Assembly (NCBI GenBank): GCA_030141605.1
Contig: JAQGDQ010000103.1
Location: 531,001 to 595,000 of the forward strand
Length of the DNA stretch: 64,000 nt
DNA from: Tubiluchus corallicola
Taxonomy: Eukaryota > Priapulida > Priapulimorpha > Priapulimorphida > Tubiluchidae
Direction: 5' to 3'
In this document: positions 11,902 to 31,704 of the stretch, piece after piece
Position numbering within the stretch: position 1 is the stretch's first letter
Layout: the number at the start of each line of letters is the position of its first letter
The notes under the pieces: model-generated
What the model saw: the letters and a program-made list of their open reading frames with translations, nothing else
Told to the model about the DNA's origin: nothing
Database searches by the model: none
Translations under genes and position numbers: made by a program

Positions 11902-12477
11902 AAGCAAAACCGGACCCAATCTTAAACTTAGGTCAAAACAATCTACTCTTTAAAATATTGAAAGGAAACATACTATTTTTTCAAAAATGATTTACGTGAA
12001 AGAATTATTACCACACCAAAACAATTTCATGTTCGCGCCACTAGCTCTTCATTCTTCATTGTTACATGCATTTCGCCATTCGCAAGTTAGACGGGCTAGA
12101 CGGAAACGCGTTGCACAAAAAACAGGCGCTGTACCTCTCAGTTCAGATGTGTTAGTTTGTGATGAACTACACGCGTTCGACAGCGGTAAATTTGAAATTT
12201 GAATAGTTATCTTAAAACTTGCCTAGTTTTAGTGCAATACACTGTACATCAATTTTCGCTTTCGCAAAAACGTGGAACACGCACGTGGAATATTTTTGAT
12301 GTTGCAAATTATGTTAGTTTGTGATGTCATCAATAGTTTGGCTCGCCCGCCGTTAATTAATTTTTAATCTATTATTTACTTATCAGAAACGCTTTTGCAG
12401 TAGTAATTGTGTTAAAATGTATACTTTTTATCGGATTTGAAAATGGGATAGTATATGAAAAACCATCTTGCCTTCCT
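11902..12477 (-). mobile_element. TTAA-type MITE, copy 1
   Basis: 576 bp, reversed relative to the copy at 43341. The left end reads AAGCAAAACCGGACCCAATC after CTAA, and the right end reads ATCTTGCCTTCCT before TTAT, so both terminal TTAA sites are decayed by one base. Its interior contains the family landmarks GTTAATTAA and TTTTCGCTTTCGCAAA. Short frames inside it are not genes. Confidence 0.7.
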
Positions 12478-13203
12478 TTATATGGCTGCTGGCTGTTATT
12501 TTAAATTACACGGTTTCATTAAGTTTTACTTTTTCAACGAATAGTTACTCGACAATACTCAGATCGATTACATAATTTAATTGCACAATTATCTGTGGTG
12601 TATTACAAGCATTATTACCTACGTGGTTGTCGTTAATTGCATATATTTGCTTAGTGCTTATGTCTAAAGTACGCTATGCAACTATTAGTGATGTAGTACT
12701 TTTTATGAAACAAGTGTGTGCTTACATAAACGCAGACGAAAAAAAGCACTCTTTATGAATACATTGTCAGTGTTATTGAGTAATTGAGTAACTCAACAGT
12801 GATCTACAGCCACTAGTACTTATAGTAACTATATATGTAATTGATTTCTCAGTTTGTTGGCATTCACTTATGATTGTTTTGTTTCTTATTATTTATTTTG
12901 TTTGTTTATGTCCTTAGATCTAAACACCTACAATACCCTAACAACGCGTGCTGGGGGCGTAGGTCTGCTGTATGTGTGATTTCCAATTTCCGTTCCTAAA
13001 ACGCTAAATATTCCGTAGAAATTTTCAAGGGATGATTTGATGGATCTGACAAAGAATTGTTACTTTTTGTTGTCTTGGTACGTTACTAACAGTGGGCAAA
13101 TTAAACTTCTTCCCATCAGAATTCCATCTGTTCTCACCCATCCATCTTTGGAACCCATCTTTTTTGTTCCAATGAACAGCTCTGCCTGTTTATAAAGTAC
13201 ATA
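12478..13203. other. No gene recognised
   Basis: AT-rich sequence between two MITE copies; nothing supported. Confidence 0.5.
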
Positions 13204-13733
13204 CAAGGGTCTCGTAAGTCACTATGCACTTTGATTTCTAATTCTATTTTTAAATTTTTCTCCAGTTTCGACAACCTCTTACTGTCTTATATGAATTAAG
13301 CGGGGTCTTTGTAATTTTTTGAAATTTATTTTCGACTGGAACCACGTTGCTATGGTGACGAGAAGGACATTGGAATTAAAGTGCAAAATCGGCATGGCAT
13401 GAAGTCCTTCAATCACCAACTGACGGTCTGAGGAAATTCAAAGCTCCATATGAACCACACTATTCTCTCACAATTAGCAACAAGCTTTTCGACAAGATGC
13501 AGCCCATCCTCACCACTCACGGTCTGCGAGAGAGTTTTTCAATGCAAGATACCCGACTTGCCATTGGTCTAGCAAAGACTACTGTTATATAGTAGATCTT
13601 TTCAGATTTTCGTCTAACTTGATTAAAAGAATTGCCCAAGGTTTTAGTTCATCAATGCGAATTTTCAGGCATCTTGCTTTGTTTGTTGAAATAATATAGA
13701 GATGTAAAGTGTATATTTACGAGGCACCCTGTA
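13204..13733. mobile_element. TA-type (Tc1/mariner-like) MITE, copy 1
   Basis: Homologous along its length to the copy at 35084. The left end reads AAGGGTCTCGTAAGTCACTA and the right end TTTACGAGGCACCCTGTA, which are inverted repeats. The shared interior includes TTCTCCA, TTGCTATGGTGA, CAAAATC, TCACCAACTGA and GAATTGC. At 13346-13359 it carries GTTGCTATGGTGAC, an RFX X-box-like motif. No transposase frame. Confidence 0.65.
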
Positions 13734-14362
13734 TAAAGAAGCGCACTTAGAAACTTAAGTTGCGTTACCTTATTTTTGTCTGAACTATTTTGATCAATAG
13801 TCGGGCACTAAAGATAGCTTTTTCACTTTGAATTTTGAAGGAAACAGTCGTGTGCAAATCTCAAAAAGGAGCAGTATTAGGAAATAATGAACAAAGAGCC
13901 CGAGAATGGAAAGCCAAATTACTGTATAGTGGGTATGAGTACACTTGATTATAGATCACTCTAAATCCGAATACCTGAGCATGAAAACATTACTTAATTC
14001 TGAGTAGCTCTGACTTTACAGTTACAACAATTTAGTCATTGTGGCCACTATAGTGATAGTGATACAAGAACTGATAATTTAAGTTGTGTAACACAACTGA
14101 GTAAAACTGAGAAACTATCACATGGAAAACGTAAGACTGTTGAAGCAGGGGGAATTTAATTACTTAAACATTGTTTTTGTTGCAAGAGAAGAAAGTCAAA
14201 CTGGTTTCCCAAGTTTTCTAAAAATAAAAAAGAACAATCCAAAAATGTTGCCTTCTTGTTGATCCTTAGACCTAATTTCGCCTGAACAGTCAAACCGAAA
14301 CAAATAAATACTAAAGGCTGATTCACACATTCGAGCAGGTTCACGCAGCTACAACTGTCTAA

Positions 14363-14892
14363 AGGAAAACAGGAAACAATCTACTCTATACAACGTTGAA
14401 AAGGAACATACCATTTTTTTCAAAAATAACTTACGTGAAAGAATTATGAGCACAGAACGATAATTTCGCCATTCGCTAGTTAGATGGGCACTAGTGCCTG
14501 CATCTCGGAAAATCATTGCACAAAAAAGAGGTGCTATGTCTTTCAAATCAGAGTTGATCAGTTGTGATGAAAGGCACATGTTCAAGAGCTCATTCGTGAG
14601 TATAGCGGTAAATTTTAAATTTGAATTTTTAGCTAAAAATTTTTAATAACACATTGAATGTTTTACAGTAGCACTGCACTTCAATTTTCGCTTTCGCAAA
14701 CACACGCAACACGCTCATGGAATGTTTGAGCTGTTAAAAATTATGTTCAGTTGTGATGTCATCACTAGTTGGGCTCGCTCGCAGTTAATTAAGATTTTAA
14801 CCAATTATTTAACTATCAGAAACATTTTAGCATTATTGTAGGTCTTAAAATGTATACTTTTTTATCGTACAACACAATGGGGTAGGATATGT
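14363..14892 (-). mobile_element. TTAA-type MITE, copy 2 (right end worn)
   Basis: Begins after CTAA with AGGAAAACAGG and continues with the reversed family interior (GTGATGTCATCAC, GCTCGCTCGCAGTTAATTAA). The last about 30 bp, including the second terminal repeat, are not recognisable. Confidence 0.65.
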
Positions 14893-15890
14893 ATGTCACC
14901 TATGTACTGAATTTAATAAGTGCTACAACTGAGTTTAAACACATTTGCGGCTGCCGTTAAATCCACAGTGCACATGTTTAATAAAAGAGATTTGAGTAAA
15001 TAAATAAATAATTATATAAATAGGAGAACATCTCAAAACAGCCTTTGATCAAAGGCTGTTAATTCTTACCTTAACGAAACTTACAAAATGAAACATAAAC
15101 AACAAACCAAAATTAGTCAAACTAGAGCATAACATAGTGAAAGTAAATTAAGTCCATTTTAACAAGTACACACCAGTTATGTCATCAACAATAATTCACT
15201 CACAGCACCTTTCCTTCACTAAATCATTGTCTCTCCACACACACATGCTCAACTTTCTACGCTCAAGACCCAGTGACGTCACGATGCCACCATAGTCCCA
15301 TGGGAACAGCCCTTAGCGACCTAGCTGTTTCACTTTTATCTACCTGTGAGCGAAATTTCATTCATGCAGGACAAGATAATCCTGAGCACACAAGCTTGCT
15401 TAATTTCGTGCATACTACTTGCAAATGCGAATGACATGCAGAGCGGGTACTCAGAGTGTGGAGTTGAAATCTAGCGTTTGTATGTGAAAGTTTTGTGTCC
15501 TCTGGACATTGTACAATACGCTTTGATGAGTAGATTGAGGAAGTGCATACTTCAAAAGTTATGAGAGATTAATAAAGAGCAGAAAATTTCATTGAACCCG
15601 TCGTAACTGTCATCATGCGAGACGCAATAATGTCAACTAGCATAGAGGAGGTACCTAATGTCACGATGGTCTCAAGAGTGGCCTACTTCTTTGTAACCAT
15701 CAAGCTATTTCTTTTTCATTTCAGATTCTTTAGAAAATTAAGGATGATAAGATGGCAACTAATATAAAGCGAACTTGACGACAGTAAAGATTTGTTTCTA
15801 CTGTTTGGCACTGTACTAGTTAATGTCCGACAGTCAATGGCAGAACCGGAATCCAGTTGATTATTAAAACATTAGTTCAAATATTGTTGT
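14893..15890. other. No gene recognised
   Basis: AT-rich; no splice-bounded frames or RNA genes seen. Confidence 0.45.
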
Positions 15891-15901
15891 AATTGTCATT
15901 G

Positions 15902-16240
<339 letters not shown>

Positions 16241-16245
16241 TTACT

Positions 16246-18160
16246 CTCATTATCTTTATAATTTGTCTGTCATTATCATTATTATGATTAAAGCATCACT
16301 TATAGCGTGCGACGTTCTAACATTACAGAATGGTCCAAACAATTATGATGATGATAATGATAAAATGAAAAAATAAAAACTAGTAAATTAAAATTCTTTC
16401 AAAATTAACAGTGAGGTCTGTTAATTTGTTAATCTTACAGAGCATATGCCGTAACGTATTGAAAAATTAGAAAGATAAAGTACCTTCAACAGGAATTAAT
16501 TTAAGTTTGCTCAATGCGCGGTGATACGCTGAAGCCTATAGCAACAATTGATGATTGGGTTCCAGCTGATAGATCGAGCAGTTATGACTGGTATTTTGAA
16601 ACACCAGACTTTTGATATTGTTGGCTGGTGTTAGCCGCTTACTGCCTAGGAAGTACCACAAAGAGAACTGGATTGGATTCACCCAGGTAGATACGAGGCC
16701 GAGTCATTCGGCTACTTTATGAATAGAAAGATACTTTAGACACTTGACCATTCATAAGTGGTATACAGTTAACTATTACTTGAAATAAGCACCTATATGT
16801 GACGGCGTAATGGGGTCGGTTCTTAGGGTGAGGAAGTACCCGAGACCTGACTACTAGCCGAGTATGATAAGGACTTATAACTACCGGGGGTTCTCACGGT
16901 GTTACTTCTTTAGTCATCAGGCATCGATTACGTCTTCATACATAAATAGCAAAAGAGTTAAGCTTAGGTTTAACGATATATTTTGACATGACAATTTTAA
17001 CATATTAAGCTAGGTTGTAATGCAATGCAAACGCATAAATTGTACATAACGTATAGCTATCTCATTAATGTTAGTGCTCTAGCTAAATACTCATACCGTG
17101 GCGCCACATAATGGGGGGGGGATAATGTACAGACGTCCGGTTGGTCGGTAGGTTTTTCAACAAGTCCTGGTCACCACAAAGAGCAAAAAAGGAGCTCCTG
17201 ATGACTGGTTTTTGTCGCTCACCACCAGCGTACTCCCACCATTGGTCCTGGGAACTCTAAGCGTCACTAATGGCTGACTTGTATGGGAATCCTCTCAAGC
17301 AACTGCTCTAATAACTGGAAGGCCGACTTCCACCACCACGATGGTCTCACCAGGTGTGGCTATCTACCAGTCCATCAAATACGGCCACTAATTACCATCT
17401 TATAGCGGGTATACCCAGTTCCTCCATAACAACTACACTGCAACTAGTTCTTGCAAATAGCGCTGCATTCATTAGTGTAATTTGGAACAATAAAGGTTGA
17501 AAGGATCAAGCTTCTGTTAATCGTTCTACGTTTGTCCGGGTTAGTTAAAAGGTGAAAGCATTTCAACCACTTTTGACATGTATGTAACTGAGCGTCGCAT
17601 AGCCCAGATTGACTGTCTCTTTCCACACAGGTAACGGCGATCAGAAAATAGGTCAGTGTCAAGCAAGTGCTTCATAGAATGAGTGATTACCACTGTAAAG
17701 GGGGAAGAGTTAGAACAAACTAAATACCTATTTCTATCTATGCTCAAACGAGGTAGCTATAAATAGTAGGTTACTATGAGGTAGTTACGAGCAATAACAG
17801 TAATAACAATTGTGGTGCAAGGGCAAATATAGCTCACAAGTGCTGTTATTGGAGTGAGGCACAATAGACCTATGGGGCCGTCACACTATAGTTATAATTA
17901 TCATCACTGAGGTTCAATTAAATACTACTGTGTTGATAATGCTAGTGATAAGACGCTGTTGAATATTATTTTAATAAGGATTCGAAAAAGATTTACTTGA
18001 CAAAATTGAGGCGAAGAGTGTTCCTCAATTTGTTGTGACGTGTGCTTATTCGCCATATTTAACAAACGTTAATCCTGGTTAGTAAACAGATTGGTGGCCA
18101 CCGAGAAACCTGATTTTGGGTAACGAACTACATTTATATTAAAGCCAGCTAAAGTAGGCG
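16246..18160. other. No gene recognised; possible eroded repeat
   Basis: Somewhat higher GC in 16500-17440, with short inverted pieces (for example GAAACACCAGAC against GGCTGGTGTT near 16590-16640), which suggests a decayed mobile element. About 18030-18150 also matches, in inverted orientation, about 30175-30300. No coding assignment. Confidence 0.35.
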
Positions 18161-18835
18161 CCTGTAACTTGTGTACCTATAACTTTGGTGCCTGTAACAT
18201 CGCCTGTGCTTGTGACCTCAGTGACAATAACCTCAGAGCTTCTGATTTTGATGTCTGTAACCTCCTGCCTGTAATCTCCATGCTTGTAACCTTAGTGGCT
18301 GTAATTACAGTGTCTGTAACCTCGGTATTTGTAACTTTGTGTCCATAACCTCGGTACTTTTAATTTTGTGTCCATAACCTCGGTACTTATAACTTTGTGT
18401 CCATAACTTCGGTACTTATAACTTTGTGTCCATAACCTCGGTGGTTGTAACTTGGTGTCCATAACCTCAGTGCTTGTAACTTTGTGTCCATAACCTCGGT
18501 GGTTGTAACTTTGTGTCCATAACCTCGGTGGTTGTAACTTGGTGTCCATAACCTCGGTGCTTGTAACTTTGTGTCCATAACCTCGGTGGTTGTAACTTTG
18601 TGTCCATAACCTCGGTGGTTGTAACTTGGTGTCCATAACCTCAGTGCTTGTAACTTTGTGTCCATAACCTCGGTGGTTGTAACTTGGTGTCCATAACCTC
18701 AGTGCTTGTAACTTGGTGTCCATAACCTCGGTGCTTGTAACTTTGGTGTCCATAATCTCGGTGCTTGTAACTTGGTGTCTATTATCTCGGTGGTTGTAAC
18801 TCGGTGCCTACAACATCGGTGCTTGTGATCTTATT
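18160..18835. repeat. Minisatellite array A, 29-bp period
   Basis: Unit of the form CCATAACCTCGGTG-GTTGTAACTTTGTGT. Each 29-bp unit is two related half-units of 15 and 14 bp, each starting TAAC and containing GGTG or TGTG. Because 29 is not a multiple of 3, the long minus-strand frames across it simply cycle through all three frames every 87 bp and are not genes. Confidence 0.9.
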
Positions 18836-18984
18836 ATTGCAACCTAGCACAATGCATTATTATGACTTTCTTTAAATTATCTACAGTATTAAACTGTAAT
18901 TAGAAAATTGTTCAATTGTAAGTTTACATTATACAGTAACACTGACTCTACGAAGTGGTTATGTGCAACAAACGAATCTTGAAT

Positions 18985-20050
18985 CTTGTAACTCGGTGTC
19001 TGTAACCTCGGTTCTTGTAACTTGGCGTGTACAACCTCGGTGCTTGTAACTCGGTGTCGTTGAGATACCTAAATGAGACGCAGTCTGTTTTGTAAATCCA
19101 CTATAAATAAATAAAGTTTAAACAAAACTAACTCGGTGCCTATGTCTCAGTGATTGTAACTAAGTACTTATAACCTCAGTATTTGTAACTTGCTGTTTAT
19201 AACCTCGGTGCTTGTAATTCGATACCTATAACCTCGGTGCTTGTAACTCAGTGCCTATAACTTCAGTGCTTGTAACTTGCTACCTATAAACTCTGTGCTT
19301 GTAATTCGATACCTATAACCTCGGTGCTTGTAACTCAGTGCCTATAACTTCAGTGCTTGTAACTTGCTACCCATAAACTCGGTGCTTGTAATTCGATACC
19401 TATAACCTCGGTGCTTGTAACTCAGTGCCTATAACTTCGGTGCTTGTAACTTGTTACCTATAACTTCGGTGCTTGTAACTTGTTACCTATAACCTCGGTG
19501 CTTGTAACTCAGCGCCTATAATCTCAGTGCTTGTAACTTGTTACCCATAAACTCGGTGCTTGTAATTCGATACCCATAACCTCGGTGCTTGTAACTCAGT
19601 GCCTATAATCTCAGTGCTTGTAACTTGTTACCCATAAACTCGGTGCTTGTAATTCAATACCTATAACCTCGGTGCTTGTAACTCAGTGCCTATAACTTCA
19701 GTGCTTGTAACTTGCTACCCATAAACTCGGTGCTTGTAATTCGATACCTATAACCTCGGTGCTTGTAACTCAGTGCCTATAACTTCAGTGCTTGTAACTT
19801 GTTACCCATAAACTCGGTTCTTGTAATTCGACACCTATAACCTCGGTGCTTGTAACTCAGTGCCTGTAATCTCAGTGCTTATACTTTGTAACTTGGTGCC
19901 TATAGACTCGTCGGTACCTATAACCTCAGTTGTTGTAACTCGGTGTCTAAACATTGGTGCTTGTAACTTGGTGACTATAACCTCGGTCTTTGTAACTTTG
20001 TGTCCATAACCTCCGCACTTCTAGCTTTGTTGCTACCTCAATATTATCGT
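18985..20050. repeat. Minisatellite array B, 29-bp period with 87-bp higher-order unit
   Basis: Same family as array A after about 140 bp of unique DNA, with a further unique insert at about 19065-19130. Here three variants alternate regularly (TGTAATTCGATACCTATAACC, then TAACTCAGTGCCTATAAC, then TAACTTG-TACCCATAAAC), giving an 87-bp higher-order repeat of several copies. Confidence 0.88.
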
Positions 20051-20428
20051 AAGCTCAATACATGGTGCCTGTAACGTCCATAAGTAAGAACAGGTATCAT
20101 CAGGTATGTAATCTCTCAATTATAAACAAACAAAATAAAAGGGAGCACCACGTTATAACTTCAAGTAAACATAAAAAGACAAAAAAGAGAAAAGGCACAA
20201 GTGATTATTAGAAGGATGTAATAGTGAAAAAGATGCATGCGCGTAGAAAAAACACACAAGCAGTTCCAAACGTTGCGTCCTATCTTTTTTCATTTTTTAA
20301 TCGTGGGACCACATTGGGACCACACTTGATCGAGACTTTCTGCTCGGCATGTAGATCGACGAGAAAAGAACAATCTTTGCATCTCTAGCCCCGGAGGTTA
20401 TATACAGATATATAAATATATTCGTAAA

Positions 20429-20440
20429 TGTGTGTGTGTG

Positions 20441-20491
<51 letters not shown>

Positions 20492-20492
20492 T
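20429..20492. repeat. (TG)n then (CGTG)n microsatellite
   Basis: About 11 TG units then about 10 GTGC units. Confidence 0.9.
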
Positions 20493-20936
20493 TTTAATGA
20501 ATTTGGGGGTAAATTAAGTTTGGACTCGAGCTGATATTAGCATTTTGGTGTCTTGAATATTTGAATGACTATATTGTACGTTTTCTGAATTTTTGCAGAG
20601 TAATATGTTTTTTAAATTTTGATTTCTATAAAATGTTATAAATAAAATGATTTACAATGATTATAATTAAAAAATTGTATTAACCGCAATGTCACGGGTT
20701 TACTAACTTACTTAACTTTTTAATGAATTTTCATTATCATACGACACTTTGGCCTAACGCTGTGAGCAATAGTCAAGCGGTCAAAAATCAAATTGTTTGT
20801 GATTTTACGATTTTATTCACGTATGCAGCATAAATACTGGTGACATGTAGCTAACGCGCTCACTTCAAGTAAGCAAGTGAGTAAATCACAACTTCCACGA
20901 ATTCAGGATCTTTAACAAATCTCTCGCGAATTTAAA

Positions 20937-20972
20937 ATGTCACTAACATTGGGTGTTCACGTAGTAATTGCG
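20937..20972 (+). CDS. Possible first coding exon of the LamG-like gene (speculative)
   Basis: ATG opens MSLTLGVHVVIA and runs straight into a strong donor, GCG followed by GTAAGTAA. It is short and hydrophobic, as expected for the start of a signal peptide, and lies upstream on the same strand as the LamG-like gene. Joining it directly to 24286 gives no good signal peptide, so either an intermediate exon is missing from my model or this is chance. Confidence 0.2.
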
Positions 20973-21884
20973 GTAAGTAATTTGCATTATTCATTTATGA
21001 GATTATCATGTATTATTCGACTTTTCTAATTCAGGCGTGACAACGTGTGCTCTTAAATTATAAAAATTCAAAACACTTTTTAAAATTTAAAGCGAATGTT
21101 TTGACTACATGTGGAAATTTTCTGACCCTTTTTTCTTTTTAATATCGAACTTAAGAACGACTTATCGCTTAGCTGGTGCCTCAGTGCGCTATAAAATGTC
21201 ATCTAAACGCATTAACAAGTTTAATAAAATAACGTGCTACATGATACAGATGTTATAGTTTCTAACAGCATAGGAAGCAGCTGCTTTAGAGCAACACAAA
21301 ACGAAAAGGTATTCTCAATCTTTTGACATAGCTATTCTATATTAGACCTACATGAAGACAATGTTATAGACAAAGTATTTTTAGCAAAGCACATTTAGAT
21401 AATATAACCAGGGATCATTGCTTGAAGTTATAGACCACTCGCGGCCGACTTGACTATTTTAAAAACTTTTCTTCAAATAGAATAATTAAAATCTGGCATC
21501 AAGCTCCCGAGTCTGTCGGCTGTGCCCCCCCCCCGTCTGTGTTCAGACTAGCAAACTCTTTAGAAACCGTTTAGAATATGTAAATTTTATTAATCGTTTA
21601 TCTTTTAACAGCATGTGTAAGTAGCCTTGGCTCTTTGCGCTTTAAGCCGTAATCTTTTAACCAGCCTTTTTTATAGGTAAATTTTTTTTCCTTTCGGTAC
21701 ATACATTTTATCCTGCTTTCATATTTTATACTTTCTTGTAAATATTATTAATACTTTTTATAAAGATTACGCATTAAATATATATATATATATACATTAT
21801 GTATATACTTAATCAAAATTTCATTGTCTTACTTATTGGTGAAATAAAATCACTATTACTAAGTTTATAAATTAAACTTCACTG

Positions 21885-22020
21885 AAGGGAAAGAGTTGCG
21901 AAAAAAGTCCACTATGAGCATTAGTATAGTAGTGACAGTGCTGGACTTCTAATCAAAAAGGCTACTGGTTCAAATCTAGACTCGGACTTTAGTTTTTCAC
22001 ATTTCCTTCCTCTCGGTCAA
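21885..22020 (+). repeat. Palindromic element with tRNA-Arg(UCU)-like core, copy 1
   Basis: The core GCTGGACTTCTAATCAAAAAGG followed by CTGGTTCAAATC looks like the anticodon arm and T arm of tRNA-Arg(UCU). The flanks GGAAAGAGTTGCGAAAAAAG and the reverse complement of GTTTTTCACATTTCC pair imperfectly, so the whole unit is bounded by inverted repeats. The acceptor stem is not tRNA-like. Confidence 0.5.
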
Positions 22021-22382
22021 GCTTAGTTTCAGAAGCTTAATAATTGTGAATGTAATCCATCACTGGTGGTCTTAGTTTTATAGCTTCTAAATCAGATTTT
22101 ATTTTAATTGAAAGGTTGCTCTTCTAATTTGTGTGAAAGAAGTCAGAACATCAAATGGCTATCGAACAACAAGCAGAGAAAGTAGGTGACTTAATTATTA
22201 ACCATATAACTCAATGGCCAGTCAAGGGTCAATCAATTTGTTCATTTATGCATTCAACATAATACAGTTAAAATCACTAATATTTATAGCATCGATCACT
22301 AACACTGTCAATGTTCATATTAAAAGCGCTATCGACTTGGAAATTAAATGAAATGGAGAAGCAACCGGATTTCTCTTTATAT

Positions 22383-22760
22383 AGGGTGGACGCAAAAAAA
22401 TTAAGCCGTATTTAAAATGCCATAGAAGTAAGAATTTTCATCCAATCTGATTATAAATTCTAAGCGTATAAACAGCGAGCATTTTGGGACTTACTCACTA
22501 ATTTTTGCCGAGAAAGTAATGTGCTTGATATTCGCATCAAGTCTATAAAAATGAAAAAAAACTGGAAATTACTTTCATGATACTGCCTTTATGGACATGT
22601 TAACTTTTTTATTCATTTTATTCATTTACTAACTTAAGAATTGGAGGATAAGTCTCTAAATATTTTCATTTTGTCCTGTTAGATTTATATACACATTGGA
22701 TAAAATTTCTTAGCTCTATGACATTTTTAAGAGTGGGCTACTTTTTTGGCTCCACCTTGC
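22383..22760. mobile_element. MITE with long (about 60-140 bp) terminal inverted repeats, TA-flanked
   Basis: The left end AGGGTGGACGCAAAAAAATTA and the reverse complement of the right end, CAAGGTGGAGCCAAAAAAGTA, start the arms. Similarity continues through AAAATG-CATAGA and ATCCAAT towards the centre. TA dinucleotides flank both ends. The pattern is Tc1/mariner-like and there is no transposase frame. Confidence 0.65.
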
Positions 22761-22824
22761 ATATTTCCATCTCCTAGTTTAACCCTGTTTAAATAATCTA
22801 ATAAATTATCTAGTTTAAGACTGT

Positions 22825-23190
22825 AAAGGGCATTTAACGTTTTATTATAGCTATTGTATTTATATGCATAGCATCATCATTTTCTTTGCTCTTAATATTT
22901 TACACAAGCGACATACATAACAATAAGTCATACTATTTCGATCTAAATTTATACTGCCAATTTTCAAAAGTGTTTGTAGGATACAATGTCTTTGTGAAAA
23001 CGATGATTAAGTAAAGTATTGTATCCTACATACGTTCTTGAAGATGTGTAAATATGCATCGAAATAGTATGACTGATTGCTATGTATGTCGCATGTGTAC
23101 AACAATTAACAGCAAAGAAAATAGTGATGCTACGCATTCAAATACAATAGCTAGAATATAACATTAAATACCCTTTATGTTCGAAACGCG
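22825..23190. repeat. Near-perfect long palindrome, arms about 160 bp, loop about 30 bp
   Basis: The left arm includes AGCTATTGTATTTATATGC, CGACATACATA and GTCATACTATTTCGAT, and ends GTAGGATACAAT. The reverse complement of the right arm repeats these in order. The loop is about 22990-23020. Likely a foldback element; it could form a long hairpin RNA if transcribed. Confidence 0.75.
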
Positions 23191-23328
23191 ATTTTTTATT
23201 ACAGGAGTTTTCGGCCTAACGGGCCTCATCCGCTGAATAGAGTGAGAGTAAGGTTAGCAGCACATGTCCATCCAGCTGATGAGGTCCGTTAGGGCAAAAG
23301 CTCCTGAAATAAATAATATGTTCTGAAA
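23181..23328. repeat. Short inverted repeat pair
   Basis: ACAGGAGTTTTCGGCCTAAC at 23201 pairs with the reverse complement of CGTTAGGGCAAAAGCTCCTG at about 23287-23306, and GGGCCTCATC pairs with GATGAGGTCC. Separated by about 47 bp. Adjoins the long palindrome. Confidence 0.6.
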
Positions 23329-24285
23329 CTATAAAGTGCATTGAACATTTTATTCATGTTAAATATGACAAGTTTCAGGAGAGCTATCTCATATTTTAAA
23401 ACAATAACTAGAACTTTTCCTCATAATTATATAAAGAATTTAATTTGCTTCGTAATTTTCTACTAACATTTTTTAAAGCAATATCAATGCCATTCCCAAG
23501 TTTTACCCTACTGTAGGGCGAGATAGACGGCAAGTCGAGATCTTTTTAGGCTTGCACAAGCATAAGTAAATTGTAAACTACGAATCCATAGCGGACTGTC
23601 GTCATTATAATTTCAGCAGAATGTACTTTGGCCAGAGTATTTTATTCTTGAAAAACAAGTGAACAGTCTCTTTTGAAGAGCATCGAGATGACAGACTCGG
23701 TAGGAGTCGCAGTGCATCTCCACTAAGTTAAACCAGAATTAATCAAACAGTCACTAAGATTAAAATGAGTAAACACAGACTGTATCTACACCCTTTAATG
23801 AATATTCTTTCGGTAAGCTTTTAATTGCGAGTAAAAATTGTTAAAAAAAATAAAATTTAATGTGGTCTAAAATTAGCCTCCATTACCTGTCACTTTGATC
23901 TGTAATTTGTGACTTTCTACGTCAAGCAAACTAATTCATTTCAATTCATTGCATTTTTATGATACGCTACAAGTTAGTGACATGCTTTGTACATTTTTAT
24001 TAAACATCAAAATTTCCAACACCAGTGCCTCCCAAAATGCAAAAGCCCTTTTAATGATACAACAGTTTAATTACAAGGCAAGAGTGCTCATTACAAGGCA
24101 CATTATACATATTTTTCATCAAAGCTTCAAGAATCATCAAACCGAAATGAATGCCTTCAGATTCTCATAACAATCGCTGTTTGACAAGTGTCAACAGCGG
24201 CAACACGACCACTACCAACGACGATGACGATAGTATTAACAACAACAACAAGGTCTTATGACACTCATAATTAGTCCAAGTTATT

Positions 24286-31459
<7,174 letters not shown>

Positions 31460-31704
31460 GGCTTAAAAATGTATGTTCAAACTTAAAAAATACGAAAAGC
31501 TTGTAGAAAGAAAAATCATAATAATCAAGCAAGAGGAAAAATCGTGATTTTCTACGTTTGACAATCGGTACATCCTACGAAGCGTATAGATCCTACGGTG
31601 ATGTTTGATTTCTGTAATTTGACATCTGAATGCTTTGTTTGCTAACATGATTGAAATTTTTGGTGATTGTGAGTGTTGTTCAATGTCAAATGTTGTTCAG
31701 TGTG

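Noticed and set aside
18292-18753. 153-codon minus-strand frame MDTKVTSTEVMDTK
   Set aside because: A 29-bp tandem repeat read through without stops; period not divisible by three and all frames repeat.
18160-20050. Regularly spaced repeats that might suggest a CRISPR array
   Set aside because: Units are contiguous with no unique spacers, and the genome is eukaryotic.
21935-22000. Functional tRNA-Arg(UCU) gene
   Set aside because: Anticodon and T arms look right but the acceptor and D stems do not pair, and inverted flanks mark it as part of a repeat.
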